Counted from the first letter of the stretch, positions 51,201-59,366 are shown. The stretch is DNA of 64,000 bases from RPQJ01 sp044226195 (GCA_044226195.1 JBGAHO010000011.1:1-64000); one strand, 5' to 3'. Numbers and translations are program-made. Notes: generated by a model from the letters alone, not told the origin.

Positions 51201-51804
51201 CTGCCGCGATCCGCTCGAGCTGTTCGCTCGTCAGATCGTCCCAGTTGATATTGACGTTGGCCTGGCCGCGCTCGCCGAACTTGCTTTTCTTGTTCGCCTT
51301 GAGGAGCAGTGTCAGGAGGCTGTCGCTGTATTCGGTCTCGACCGAGATCAGTTGCCCGTCCTTGTCGTAGCGCTCGCGTGGCACGCCCTCGACGGCGCGC
51401 CGGCGGGCCTCCTCCTCGAGCAGGTCGTTGGCGTCCTCGAGCGCCTCGTCCCAGGCGGCTGCAAAGGCGCGAGCGCTGATCGCGGCGCGCTCGCCCTTGT
51501 CGTTGCCGGTCTGCGCGTTCTTGAGGCTGCGCGCCTCGTAGGCGGTCGTGCGGTTGATGCCGGCCGCGATGCAGGCCTTGCGCACGCTGGCGTGCTCGCG
51601 CAGGTTCTGCAGGAACACGTCGCGCCAGTCGCCCCAGGCACCGGCCCGCGAATCCTGGCGGGGCTTCTTTTCCTCGACGACCTCGCGGACCGTTTCGGCG
51701 ATGACCTTCGACGCCTTCGAGCGCGCGCGCACCGCTTCGTTGTGGGCCTTGACGGCCTCGCGACTCTTCTTGGGTTTGGTTCGGGTCTTGCGGGGTTGGG
51801 TCAT
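51157..51804 (-). CDS. Terminase small subunit
   Basis: The 215-residue protein has a lysine-rich N-terminus, a helix-turn-helix region (REHASVRKACIAAGINRTTAYEAR) at about 70-95, and the common C-terminal segment ETEYSDSLLTLLLKANKKSKFGER. It should recognise phage DNA at the packaging site. Its stop lies 43 bases inside the TerL gene, which is often seen for these pairs. Confidence 0.75.
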   Translation of the reverse strand: MTQPRKTRTKPKKSREAVKAHNEAVRARSKASKVIAETVREVVEEKKPRQDSRAGAWGDWRDVFLQNLREHASVRKACIAAGINRTTAYEARSLKNAQTGNDKGERAAISARAFAAAWDEALEDANDLLEEEARRRAVEGVPRERYDKDGQLISVETEYSDSLLTLLLKANKKSKFGERGQANVNINWDDLTSEQLERIAAGEDVLSVIAGARAS

Positions 51805-52040
51805 ACCGACACCATCCAGCCCGAGTCGAGTTGACCGCGGGCGTCGATCCAGGCGGCCACGACTTCGGTGCCATTGCGCGGGTCGATCGGCATCCAGGCG
51901 TGGGCGAGAAACATGGGCAGCTCGTGGCGCTCGACCGTGCCGTCGGCCAGGCGCTGGCAGAGGACGACGTTGGAGGGGCGGCTGTCATTCGCCGCCCACT
52001 CCACACGATGGCCATCCGTGATCGGAGGCAATGCGGACAT
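51801..52040 (-). CDS. Hypothetical protein (79 aa)
   Basis: A small protein (MSALPPITDGHRVEWAAN at its start, LPMFLAHAWMPIDPRNG in the middle) with no recognised family. The ATG overlaps the stop of the upstream secreted-protein gene and its own stop overlaps the TerS start, so expression is coupled to packaging genes. Confidence 0.45.
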   Translation of the reverse strand: MSALPPITDGHRVEWAANDSRPSNVVLCQRLADGTVERHELPMFLAHAWMPIDPRNGTEVVAAWIDARGQLDSGWMVSV

Positions 52041-53557
52041 CAGTTCTTGGTCCCGAGGCCGGGCGCGCAGGTCGGCTGGCGCAGCTTGAACACGTTGATC
52101 GCCTCGGTGCCGCGCAGCGAGAGCGTCTGCCAGGCGTAGGTGGGATCGCTGGGGACGAACATGTTGCCGCGCGGGAACGTCTGGCGCAGCGCGGTCGCGG
52201 CCGTCCCGGTCGACGTGATCTGGCCGTGGCTGTTGGTCCAGAACGCGGTGCCCGCGGCATTGCGCAGGACCACGCCGCCCACATAGAACTCGCGGTTGCA
52301 GCCGCGCCACTGGTTGACGTCCGCGAACGGCGCGCCGAGGCTCGGCGGGAACACGTCGCCGGTGTAGATCGCCAGGCTCGTATCGCGCGGATCCATGACC
52401 GTGATCGGGTCGAACGCGGCGAGCGAGGCATTGAACGTCAGGAGCGGATCGTTGAGGTTCGAGTAGATCGGCAGCGAAAACGACCAGATTTCGTAGGGGC
52501 TGCCGACGACACAGGCGACGTCGGCGTTGGCCGCCTCGGGCACGTTCGGCAGCGTCATGACCGTGCGGCCGATGGGCAGCTCGTGGCGGTCGCGCGCGCA
52601 GATCGAGCCGGCGATCCCGGTGTCGGCCATGCCGCGCACGTTGACGCGCTGGCCGCCGGGCATGATCGCCTGGACGTGCAGCGTGTGATGGCTGACGGTG
52701 AAGCGCCGCGGTCCGCCGGTGCCCTGATGGAACAGGATGAGCGCCGTGACCTGGCTGACGCGGTCCTCGTCGTTGATCTGGCCGGCGTTGACGACGTGGA
52801 CCTTGAACCCCTCGTGCGGCTCGGGCATCAGCATCCCGTCGAGCTCGCTGATGCGGCTGATGTAGTCGAACACGATCGGGTCGGCGTTCGGGATCGCCGA
52901 GGTCGCCGGGTCCGCGCCGTGCTCGTGCGCGAACGTGCAGGTGCCCAGGGCCGGGTTGGCCGGATCGACGAGCACGGTCTGCGGGTGCCAGGTGCGGTAG
53001 AGCCGGCCGTCCGGGCCGGTGGCGACGTAGCGGTCATGGATCGCCGCGGTGCAGGTGCCCAGGATCACGGGGTTGACCGCCACCGACTCATAGAGGGCCG
53101 CGCCGGATCCGGGCGTCGCGGTCGGCATCGGCATTGCGGTATCGCTTGGGATGGGCGTATTCGTCGGAGCCGAAGTGGAGGTCGACGATTGCGCCATCGT
53201 TGCCGATGGCGCAATCGTCGCCGACGGAGCGGTCGTCGCGGTGGAACTCGGCGTCAGAGAGGGCTGAGCGGTCGCCGTGCGCGTCGGGTTAGGCGTGCGC
53301 GTGGCGGTGCGAGTCGGCGTCACGGCATCGCAGAGCGCGATGGGCGTGCCGGCCGCGGTCGTCGATCCGAGCACTCCGCCGATGCAGGTGACGGCGAGAC
53401 GGTCGCCGGGCTGCAGCGCCACGACGATCGGCACGCGGGTCGGAGCCGCCTGCCTGACGGGAGCCGCGGAGGGTTCGGCCTGTACGGAGGCTGCGAGAGA
53501 CGAAGCCAGGCCGATGACCACCGCGAGGAGGGGATTGACGAGGTAGCGCAGACGCAT
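52040..53557 (-). CDS. Secreted protein with Thr/Pro linker and C-terminal beta domain
   Basis: Signal peptide MRLRYLVNPLLAVVIGLASSLAASVQA is followed by a LQPGDRLAVTC...C module and a Thr/Ser/Pro-rich linker (about 85-160), then a large domain with HDRYVATGPDGRLYRTWHPQ, CTFAHEHGADP and HHTLHVQAIMP-like His-rich turns. The N-terminal module and linker match the 37601 SGNH protein, so one anchor-type module feeds two cargo domains. The cargo is unrecognised but the conserved His/Cys/Glu cluster could bind metal. It lies upstream of the packaging genes. Confidence 0.6.
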   Translation of the reverse strand: MRLRYLVNPLLAVVIGLASSLAASVQAEPSAAPVRQAAPTRVPIVVALQPGDRLAVTCIGGVLGSTTAAGTPIALCDAVTPTRTATRTPNPTRTATAQPSLTPSSTATTAPSATIAPSATMAQSSTSTSAPTNTPIPSDTAMPMPTATPGSGAALYESVAVNPVILGTCTAAIHDRYVATGPDGRLYRTWHPQTVLVDPANPALGTCTFAHEHGADPATSAIPNADPIVFDYISRISELDGMLMPEPHEGFKVHVVNAGQINDEDRVSQVTALILFHQGTGGPRRFTVSHHTLHVQAIMPGGQRVNVRGMADTGIAGSICARDRHELPIGRTVMTLPNVPEAANADVACVVGSPYEIWSFSLPIYSNLNDPLLTFNASLAAFDPITVMDPRDTSLAIYTGDVFPPSLGAPFADVNQWRGCNREFYVGGVVLRNAAGTAFWTNSHGQITSTGTAATALRQTFPRGNMFVPSDPTYAWQTLSLRGTEAINVFKLRQPTCAPGLGTKN

Positions 53558-53579
53558 AGGGGACCTCCCAAAACGAAAA

Positions 53580-53612
53580 GCCGCCGGGCTGGATGTATTC
53601 CAACCCGGCGGC
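53580..53612 (-). terminator. Terminator upstream of the secreted-protein gene
   Basis: A 14-base stem with one C-A mismatch (GCCGCCGGGCTGGA with TCCAACCCGGCGGC) is followed on the minus strand by CTTTTCGTTTT. It separates the 53698-58242 group from 53557 and beyond. Confidence 0.75.
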
Positions 53613-53646
53613 CAATACCGGAAACGTTGCGGACGACCCGCGGCCG

Positions 53647-53669
53647 ATATGCACCGTTGAGGTGCATAT
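53647..53669. promoter_or_regulatory. Perfect 9-bp dyad ATATGCACC/GGTGCATAT
   Basis: The dyad with loop GTTGA lies between a terminator and the DUF6527-like gene. Nearby on the minus strand CTGACT and TACGAT are 16 bases apart, a weak promoter candidate for the 53557 transcript. The dyad may be an operator. Confidence 0.4.
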
Positions 53670-53697
53670 CTTTATCGTATGAGACGATGCAAACCAG

Positions 53698-53985
53698 TCA
53701 GACAGACTCGAGTTTTCCGGCCCGCATGTATCCGTGCCAGCCGGTCGAGAGCGAATGAATCGACGGCGTGATCGTCGGCGCCTCGCGGTTGCCGTCCCAC
53801 TCCCAGATCGGGCCGGTGCCGTCGCGCCGGGCATGGTCGCTGTCAGAGCGTAGCGGCAGGCCGGCCAGATGTCGGCCGGGCAGGACGATGAAGATCGTCA
53901 GACCGCGCGCGTCGAACGCCCAGTCGCCGTCCTCGCAGTTTTCGACGTCGAAGATGTCGTCGGTGGGTTCGATCAGTTTGGGCAT
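53698..53985 (-). CDS. DUF6527-like protein
   Basis: The 95-residue protein ends GPIWEWDGNREAPTITPSIHSLSTGWHGYMRAGKLESV, close to the conserved PSI...CGWHGfixxG end of DUF6527 proteins. The N-terminus is acidic. Members are often next to ubiquitin-like or phage cassettes; biochemical function is unknown. The first ATG at 53988 has almost no spacing to GAGGGG, so 53985 is used. Confidence 0.55.
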   Translation of the reverse strand: MPKLIEPTDDIFDVENCEDGDWAFDARGLTIFIVLPGRHLAGLPLRSDSDHARRDGTGPIWEWDGNREAPTITPSIHSLSTGWHGYMRAGKLESV

Positions 53986-54188
53986 CATCCCCTCAGAGAA
54001 ACGGAGAACGCGAGCAGCACGCCGATAACCAGCACCGAGACGACCAAGAAGATCACCAGGGCCAGCGGTCCGCCGAAACGCAGCTCGAGCCATCCGATCG
54101 GATTGACGAATGAGCGCGTCAGCGACGTCGCCAGCCAAACGATGAAGAGCGCCACGATGGCCGCCGAGAGCCAGGCCAGGATATCCAT
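53985..54188 (-). CDS. Two-helix membrane protein, holin candidate
   Basis: The 67-residue product consists of two membrane helices (AWLSAAIVALFIVWLATSL and LALVIFLVVSVLVIGVLLAFSV) joined by a loop. It lies directly after a wall-hydrolase gene on the same strand, so a class II holin is possible. Evidence is size and context. Confidence 0.5.
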   Translation of the reverse strand: MDILAWLSAAIVALFIVWLATSLTRSFVNPIGWLELRFGGPLALVIFLVVSVLVIGVLLAFSVSLRG

Positions 54189-54195
54189 GCGGCAC

Positions 54196-55383
54196 CTACT
54201 GGGGTTGCAGCGGGATCTCGCGGATCCACCAGTCGGCCTGTGAGCCCTTGAAATCGGTGATGCGCCAGTAGCCGTCGACGACGGCGAACACGTCGACCCA
54301 GTGCGTGCGCCCGGTCAGGCGATTGACGATGTCGCCGGCCGGAGCGTGGCGGATCTCGAGCGTGCGGGCGTTGGCATAGAAGCCAAAGAGCGCCGTCGGT
54401 TGGCGCGGCGTGATCTTGGGCGGTGCGGCAGCAGTCATCGGAGTCTCCTCGAACCAGGCGGTCGTGCGCGCGGCCTCGATCACGGCCTGGGTGTAGCCGG
54501 TGCCGTCGACGCCGTGCTTGTCCCACGGCGGGGTCGCATCTCCGGACGTGAACACATACACCGGCCACTCGAGCATCGCGGCGTAGCGCACCATCCCGCG
54601 GCCGTATTCCTCGCCGCTGATCGGCGTCTCGCGGAAGCGCGCCGAGCCCTTGACGTTGGCGTGCCACTCAAAGCCGGCCTCGGTGATCGCAAAGGCCGCG
54701 CGCCCCCAGCCCCACTCCAGGAACGAGCGCGTCAGCGCCACTGAGCGAAACGCGAACGGGTCGCTGCGCAGTAGCACGTCGTCGACGACCCAGACGCCAT
54801 TCCGCTGGACGATCGGCGGCGTGTAGGTGTAGTCGTGCAGGCCGATCCGGCTGCCGAAGCGCTGGCAGGCCTCGACCAACCGGCGCGCCATGCGCCACTG
54901 CGGAGAGGCCCTGTCGGGCGAGCCGGCGCCGAAGTTGCCGAGCACGGCCTCGACCCGGTGCGGGGCGCCGTTCAGCGTGAGGCCATAGAGGTACTCGGCG
55001 GCGTAGAACAGGAACTCGCACAGCCAGGCCATCTGCGCGTCGGTGTAGGTCCTGGGTTCGTTGAGGACCTCGACCCGCGTCAGGCGGTTGGCCACGATGT
55101 GCGGCAGCAGATACTGGTTGACGTAGCCGATGGCCGATTTCTTGGGATCGGCTCCGGTCGCCACGGCCGCGTCGACCGGGTAGTTATCCGACCCGGCGAC
55201 GACGCGCGCGATCGGGAAGCTCGAGACCTCGACGGCCTCAGCCCAGCCCTTGAACTCGTCGACCAGCTTGATCGGCGCGCCAAGGCCCCGGCTGCGCTTG
55301 CGCGCGCTCGCGCGGGTGTCGCGCACCTCGCGGGCCAGGCGCCAGCCCTCGATGGAGTTGTAACGGATGTGTGCCCCGATCAT
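54196..55383 (-). CDS. Clan GH-A-like glycoside hydrolase with SH3 domain
   Basis: The 395-residue protein has a TIM-barrel pattern: strand-then-VEVLNEPRTYTD with acid/base Glu109 (NEP motif) and AITEAGFEWHAN with candidate nucleophile Glu234. The last 60 residues (ALFGFYANARTLEIRHAPAG, FAVVDGYWRITDFKGS) form an SH3-like wall-binding domain. Together this points to a secondary endolysin or virion-associated lysin acting on wall glycans. No signal peptide is present. Confidence 0.65.
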   Translation of the reverse strand: MIGAHIRYNSIEGWRLAREVRDTRASARKRSRGLGAPIKLVDEFKGWAEAVEVSSFPIARVVAGSDNYPVDAAVATGADPKKSAIGYVNQYLLPHIVANRLTRVEVLNEPRTYTDAQMAWLCEFLFYAAEYLYGLTLNGAPHRVEAVLGNFGAGSPDRASPQWRMARRLVEACQRFGSRIGLHDYTYTPPIVQRNGVWVVDDVLLRSDPFAFRSVALTRSFLEWGWGRAAFAITEAGFEWHANVKGSARFRETPISGEEYGRGMVRYAAMLEWPVYVFTSGDATPPWDKHGVDGTGYTQAVIEAARTTAWFEETPMTAAAPPKITPRQPTALFGFYANARTLEIRHAPAGDIVNRLTGRTHWVDVFAVVDGYWRITDFKGSQADWWIREIPLQPQ

Positions 55384-56315
55384 GAGCGCCTCCCGAGGGC
55401 CGGGCCGAGTTTCGCCGGCGGCCGGCTGTAGAACTTCTTGCGCGCCCCGCACTTGCATCTCAACACGAGATCGCCGTTGACGACGCCGCCGATGCGCCGC
55501 GAGCACGACGGGCACTGCCATTCGCTGCCCTCGCCCCAGACCGCGTGCGTCATCGTCTTGAGCGGAACGTCGGCATTGAGTCGCGCCACCTCCGGATGGC
55601 GCTCGAGCCATTGCAACGCTTCGAGGGTATCGGGCTCGGTACCCAGCTTGCGCCAGACGGCGCGGAACATGGCGAGATCGTCGGGGGTGTCGAGTTCGGT
55701 GCGCAGACGGGTGACATACTCGGCGCGCGGCATTGTCAGGTGCGCGGCCTTGAACTTTCCGAGGTTCTCCCAGTACCAGGCGCCGGGGTGCTCGAGCTGC
55801 GAGCCAGAGGAGTGCTCGACGATCCGGTCCCAGCCGGAGCGCGACCAGACGTCGGTCGTCGCCGCATAGGTCAGCTCGGCCTCGCGCCCGCCATAGTGGA
55901 CGCCCTCGGCTTCGAGGTCACGGAGCACGTCGAGCCGCCAGTCGGCCAGGTCGACGTCGACGAGCGGGTTGTCGGCCAGCGCCCGCGCGACGTAGCGGGC
56001 ATCCGGTGCGCAGGCCTTGAGCGCGCCATCCATCCGGGCGAGCACGTTGTCGCGCGAGCCGCGGTAGAGTCGCACGTCGCCCTGCTCGATATCGAAATCA
56101 AACGTGCCCTCGATCGTCTCCGCGATGGCGTCGTCTTCAGGCTGATCGGAGGTTGCGACGATCACCACCGGGGCGCGCTCGCTCCACAGCCAGCGCTCGA
56201 CCAACCCGACGATGTTGGGCACGCTTTCCCCAAAATCGAGCGTCACCAGCGCCTTACCGGGCAGGCGCTCCGAGGACATGCGTGCCGAGAGCACGACCGC
56301 GTAGTCTCGCGCCAT
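55380..56315 (-). CDS. SpsF-type cytidylyltransferase with zinc-ribbon tail
   Basis: The N-terminus AVVLSARMSSERLPGKAL is the nucleotide-binding loop of CMP-sugar/SpsF cytidylyltransferases, followed by VVIVATSDQPEDDAIAE, GDVRLYRGSRDNVLARM, and VARALADNPLVDVDLAD. The last 60 residues add a CPSC...CKC zinc ribbon, uncommon for the family. It would activate an acidic sugar with CTP. It overlaps the hydrolase gene by 4 bases, suggesting a role in building or remodelling surface glycan. Confidence 0.75.
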   Translation of the reverse strand: MARDYAVVLSARMSSERLPGKALVTLDFGESVPNIVGLVERWLWSERAPVVIVATSDQPEDDAIAETIEGTFDFDIEQGDVRLYRGSRDNVLARMDGALKACAPDARYVARALADNPLVDVDLADWRLDVLRDLEAEGVHYGGREAELTYAATTDVWSRSGWDRIVEHSSGSQLEHPGAWYWENLGKFKAAHLTMPRAEYVTRLRTELDTPDDLAMFRAVWRKLGTEPDTLEALQWLERHPEVARLNADVPLKTMTHAVWGEGSEWQCPSCSRRIGGVVNGDLVLRCKCGARKKFYSRPPAKLGPALGRRS

Positions 56316-56785
56316 CAGACACCTCCCACGATCGTCGGCGGCTCGACCGGGCTCGCCGACGGCAGCGCGTGGATCTTGCGTTCGGCCTCGATCACGGCGT
56401 CCGAGGCAACGCGCGCGATATGGATCAGCCGAACGCTGTCGGTCTCGACAAGCTGCCAGGCCTCGTCGAAGTCAGCCGCGGCCGCGTCGAACATGGCCGC
56501 GAGTTTCTCGAGCTCGACGACGTCCGGCATCTCGCCGAGGATCTCGCGCAGTTTGCCGCTGATCGTCAGGCGATGCTGGATCAGCCGCGTCAGAGTCTGC
56601 TGGGCGTAGCTGCGATGCGTGGCGAGCCGCTCGATCGTCTCGACGCCGTCGATCCGCAGCACCATCGCAGCGGCCTCGATCGAGACCTGGGGACTAGCCA
56701 CTTTTCGCCTTGCGCCCGCGAGCATGCCGGCGAGCACCGCCGTCATCGCCACTGTCAGCCCCATCAGCATTCGGCGCGTCGACAT
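56315..56785 (-). CDS. Membrane-anchored helical protein (156 aa)
   Basis: An N-terminal hydrophobic segment (MLMGLTVAMTAVLAGMLAGA) anchors a mostly helical domain (LAAMFDAAAADFDEAWQLVETD). No catalytic motif is seen. It shares its junction with the SpsF-like gene and may be its membrane partner, which is inference. Confidence 0.45.
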   Translation of the reverse strand: MSTRRMLMGLTVAMTAVLAGMLAGARRKVASPQVSIEAAAMVLRIDGVETIERLATHRSYAQQTLTRLIQHRLTISGKLREILGEMPDVVELEKLAAMFDAAAADFDEAWQLVETDSVRLIHIARVASDAVIEAERKIHALPSASPVEPPTIVGGV

Positions 56786-57059
56786 GCGCTGCCTCCTCGG
56801 GTTGGCGCTGTGCGCGCGCCAGGACGTCCATCAGGGCCACGTTCAGGTCGAGCAGGTAGCCGATGTCCTCGGGCGCCCAGCCGATGAACGAGCGCTGGAA
56901 GCGGTTGGGCTGCGGCGGGATGCGCACCACCTCCTCGCCGGCGGTGTTGTGGAACGCCCACGGCATCGACCCCTGTTTGTTGAGACGCTCGCGGATCACC
57001 TTGATCCGCACATCGGCCTCCTCGAGCTTCGTGATCTCGTCCTCAGTCAACGTCAACAT
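56694..57059 (-). CDS. Hypothetical protein (121 aa)
   Basis: The ATG at 57059 gives a helical N-terminus (MLTLTEDEITKLEEADVRIKVIRERL), an aromatic central part (NRFQRSFIGWAPEDIGYLLDLN) and an acidic tail. It overlaps the ATP-grasp gene by 17 bases and the next gene by 92 bases in a different frame, so one of these boundaries may be wrong. No family recognised. Confidence 0.4.
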   Translation of the reverse strand: MLTLTEDEITKLEEADVRIKVIRERLNKQGSMPWAFHNTAGEEVVRIPPQPNRFQRSFIGWAPEDIGYLLDLNVALMDVLARAQRQPEEAAHVDAPNADGADSGDDGGARRHARGRKAKSG

Positions 57060-58242
57060 CCGACTCTCCCTCGAGCTCAACGCTCGCATAGCACTCAGCC
57101 GCCAGGATCTCGGCGGCCGGTTCACTCGGCGCAATCGCCCAGCCCCACACCTCGGACCGCGAGACCCCCTCGCGGATGCGCTCGCCAGGCCGCACAAGCC
57201 GCACAATGCCCGCCGGCAGCCGCCTCGGCCTGTCTTCGAACTTTTCGATCAGCCGCCCGGCGTCGCCGTCCACCGCCACCACGTAGCGCAGGCTGGCAGC
57301 CATGGTCGCCTGGATTATTACGGGGGTTGCCGTCGCGGCCGGTTTTCCACAGACCGCCGCGAGCGCCGTGCGCAGGCTCGCCTCGCCGACCAGCGCGGGC
57401 ACACCGGCCTCGCCGATTCCGGGATGCGCATCGACGACGGTGTAGCTTCCGGCAGAGCCGTCGCCGCTTGCAGCGACCACGTCCACCACGATCGGGCCGA
57501 GCGTCCAGCGGCAGGCGCGCGCCACCGACTCGACGACGGCGATCAGGCCGTCGGGCGGATCGACGACGTCCCAGCCGCAGGTCACCTGATCGGGGGCCGA
57601 TCCGAGAAACGACCGGCGTAACACGGCGAGGGTCGTGACGCGCCCACCGACCAGCGCGCCGACGGCCGAAAGGTGCGCGCCGGGCAGCCAGCGCTGGGCG
57701 TAGACCGGGGCGCCGGCCGCGTAGGCGCTGGCCGCGCCGAAGGCCTGGGCGGCGCGCATGCGGCGCGTCGGCAGGATCACGGGCGATGAGCGCGGCCGGT
57801 CGATCTTGAGCGCCCACTCCCACGGGTGTCCGCCGGCGTCGAGGCGCGCAAGGTCGTCGGGCGAGGCAACCGTCCGCCAGCTCGGGACGCGCACGCCCGA
57901 CTCGGCGAGCCGCGCCAGGGTCGCGAGCCGCGAGCCCGCCAGCTGCACGCCGGACAGGCTGCGCAGGCGCGGCAGACCGAGCGCCTCGGCCACCTGCCAG
58001 GCCGACACGATCGCCGCGCGCTCTCCGGCCATCACGCCCAGAAACGCACTGCGCCGCGGCGTCGCCGCCTGCAGCGACTCGATGATCGCCACGGGGTTGG
58101 GGTATCCGGCAATGCGGCGGATGCTCGAGTCGCCGCGCCGGCCACCGCTCGCCCAGATCACGCGCAGGTCAAGACCCTCGGCCGCCTGCGCGATGCGCGC
58201 GACGTCCTCGCCCTGCCCTCCGACGACGACCAACCAGTCCAC
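57043..58242 (-). CDS. ATP-grasp-like ligase
   Basis: The 399-residue protein has a Rossmann-like N-terminus (WLVVVGGQGEDVARIA), a central ATP-grasp region (WEWALKIDRPRSSPVILPTRR, then VYAQRWLPGAHLSAVGALVGGRV) and a C-terminal VVDAHPGIGEAG in the position of the conserved EINPRxG acid. It would link an acid and an amine or thiol using ATP, possibly for peptidoglycan or glycan-linked amino acid. Context with SpsF and hydrolase supports a surface-modifying cassette. The start GTG/ATG choice is uncertain within 10 residues. Confidence 0.6.
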   Translation of the reverse strand: MDWLVVVGGQGEDVARIAQAAEGLDLRVIWASGGRRGDSSIRRIAGYPNPVAIIESLQAATPRRSAFLGVMAGERAAIVSAWQVAEALGLPRLRSLSGVQLAGSRLATLARLAESGVRVPSWRTVASPDDLARLDAGGHPWEWALKIDRPRSSPVILPTRRMRAAQAFGAASAYAAGAPVYAQRWLPGAHLSAVGALVGGRVTTLAVLRRSFLGSAPDQVTCGWDVVDPPDGLIAVVESVARACRWTLGPIVVDVVAASGDGSAGSYTVVDAHPGIGEAGVPALVGEASLRTALAAVCGKPAATATPVIIQATMAASLRYVVAVDGDAGRLIEKFEDRPRRLPAGIVRLVRPGERIREGVSRSEVWGWAIAPSEPAAEILAAECYASVELEGESDVDVD

Positions 58243-58391
58243 CGGATGACTCTTACAGGGGCGCCCCGGAAACCGGCGTGGCCGCTGCGGCGCTGTCAGG
58301 CGCGCACAATCTGACGTCTGGCAGACGGCCCGGATGCAGCCTATTCGGCTGTTGTTTACGCGGATTTGCGGCAGGCGTCAGGTTTTGGGTA

Positions 58392-58420
58392 TTGACATTG
58401 TGCGCACAAACTCATATACT
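58392..58420 (+). promoter_or_regulatory. Consensus sigma-70 promoter with palindromic operator in the spacer
   Basis: TTGACA (58392-58397) and TATACT (58415-58420) are 17 bases apart. Bases 58398-58409 are a perfect 12-bp palindrome TTGTGCGCACAA; a half copy GCGCACAA lies upstream at 58302-58309. A protein bound here would block polymerase, so the XRE regulator is a candidate ligand. The transcript would start near 58427 and reads into the 58464 gene. Confidence 0.8.
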
Positions 58421-58463
58421 GATTGTGTCGTTCGGACATACACAAACACCACTGAGGACACCG

Positions 58464-58724
58464 ATGGCCACCTACGAGTACCCCCGCCCCAACATGACCC
58501 ACAGCCAGAAGGTTGAGTACGCCCGCGCGGAAGCCCAAAAGGCCAGCGCGAACCAGGACGCCGCGAAGGCTGCCGGCGATCAGGCCAGCGCCGAGGAGGC
58601 GTTCGAGGCCTGGGCGTACTGGACGGTCGAGGCCGACACCTACCAGGCCGCGCTCGACAGCGACGCCTCTGCGATCGTCGACGAGACCGACACCTACATC
58701 GACGACATCGACCCCTGGTTCTAA
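58464..58724 (+). CDS. Small acidic helical protein, first gene behind the operator
   Basis: The 86-residue product (EYPRPNMTHSQKVEYARAEAQKASANQ, then helices, acidic end DETDTYIDDIDPWF) is soluble and Ala/Glu-rich. No family is recognised. As the first gene under the regulated promoter, with a perfect hairpin right after it, it may be expressed at high level, like early anti-host or DNA-mimic proteins; that is inference. Confidence 0.5.
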   Translation: MATYEYPRPNMTHSQKVEYARAEAQKASANQDAAKAAGDQASAEEAFEAWAYWTVEADTYQAALDSDASAIVDETDTYIDDIDPWF

Positions 58725-58734
58725 ACCACACAAG

Positions 58735-58770
58735 GCCTGCCGGGCGACTCACCACAGTCGCCCGGCAGGC
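58735..58770 (+). terminator. Perfect 15-bp hairpin after the first early gene
   Basis: GCCTGCCGGGCGACT pairs with AGTCGCCCGGCAGGC over CACCAC. No T run follows; instead AGGAGCAACACCCATG begins the next gene, so it may be an RNA-stability element or partial terminator. Confidence 0.65.
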
Positions 58771-58783
58771 AGGAGCAACACCC

Positions 58784-59266
58784 ATGGCCACCACCACCTA
58801 CCAGACCGTCGTCATCGTCGGGCGCACCGAACAGACGGACGCCGCCCACGACGCCACCTGCAACCGCTGCGGCATCAAGACCAAGCGCGCCATCGTGCTG
58901 GATGTCGCGGTCGCCGCAAATGAACCCCACCGGGCGAGCCTGTGCCCGACCTGCGCCGGCCTGTCAGTCGCCGGCAGCGCGGACCTCTACACCGCCGAGC
59001 GCATCTGGCGCCGCGCGCACGCGATCGAGACCAAGCGCCGCACCGAAGAGTCCTACTACGCCAGCCGCGCCGCGCACTGGCAGGCACTGGCCGACACCGA
59101 ACTGCGGCTGCTGCGCGAGGCCGTGCGCGAGCAGGTCTCCTGGTCGCTGGCCGATCGCGAGGAGCCCGAGCTGCGCGAGGCCGTGCGCACGATGGCGCGC
59201 GAGTTAGCCGAGCGCGCCGAGGTCTACGCGCTCCGCCCCACCGCCCGCGACATCATGACCGCCTGA
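58784..59266 (+). CDS. Zinc-motif protein with long helix
   Basis: The 160-residue protein has CNRCGIKTKRA and CPTCAGLSVAG, a zinc-ribbon-like pair, then a long helical part (KRRTEESYYASRAAHWQALADTELRLLREAVREQ). GGAGCAAC precedes the ATG by six bases. Function unknown. Confidence 0.5.
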   Translation: MATTTYQTVVIVGRTEQTDAAHDATCNRCGIKTKRAIVLDVAVAANEPHRASLCPTCAGLSVAGSADLYTAERIWRRAHAIETKRRTEESYYASRAAHWQALADTELRLLREAVREQVSWSLADREEPELREAVRTMARELAERAEVYALRPTARDIMTA

Positions 59267-59278
59267 CGTCCAAACGAC

Positions 59279-59366
59279 GCCGGCCGGTCGGGGTGGCTAC
59301 CCGACCGGCCGGCTGACCGCCACTGAGTACAGCAGTGGGGGCTGGGTCGATCATAACCCGGCCCCC
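59279..59366 (+). promoter_or_regulatory. Stacked hairpin leader (three stems)
   Basis: Three stems follow each other: 59279-59313 (14-bp perfect, GCCGGCCGGTCGGG), 59320-59338 (CCACTG/CAGTGG) and 59337-59366 (GGGGGCTGGGT with ACCCGGCCCCC, one wobble). The last reaches within 10 bases of AAGAGGATCATATG, the ribosome site of the next gene. This may be a terminator series or a translational control leader. Confidence 0.5.

Noticed and set aside
52031..53758. 575-codon open frame on the + strand
   Set aside because: Antisense to the secreted Thr/Pro-linker protein; translation lacks any domain-like pattern.
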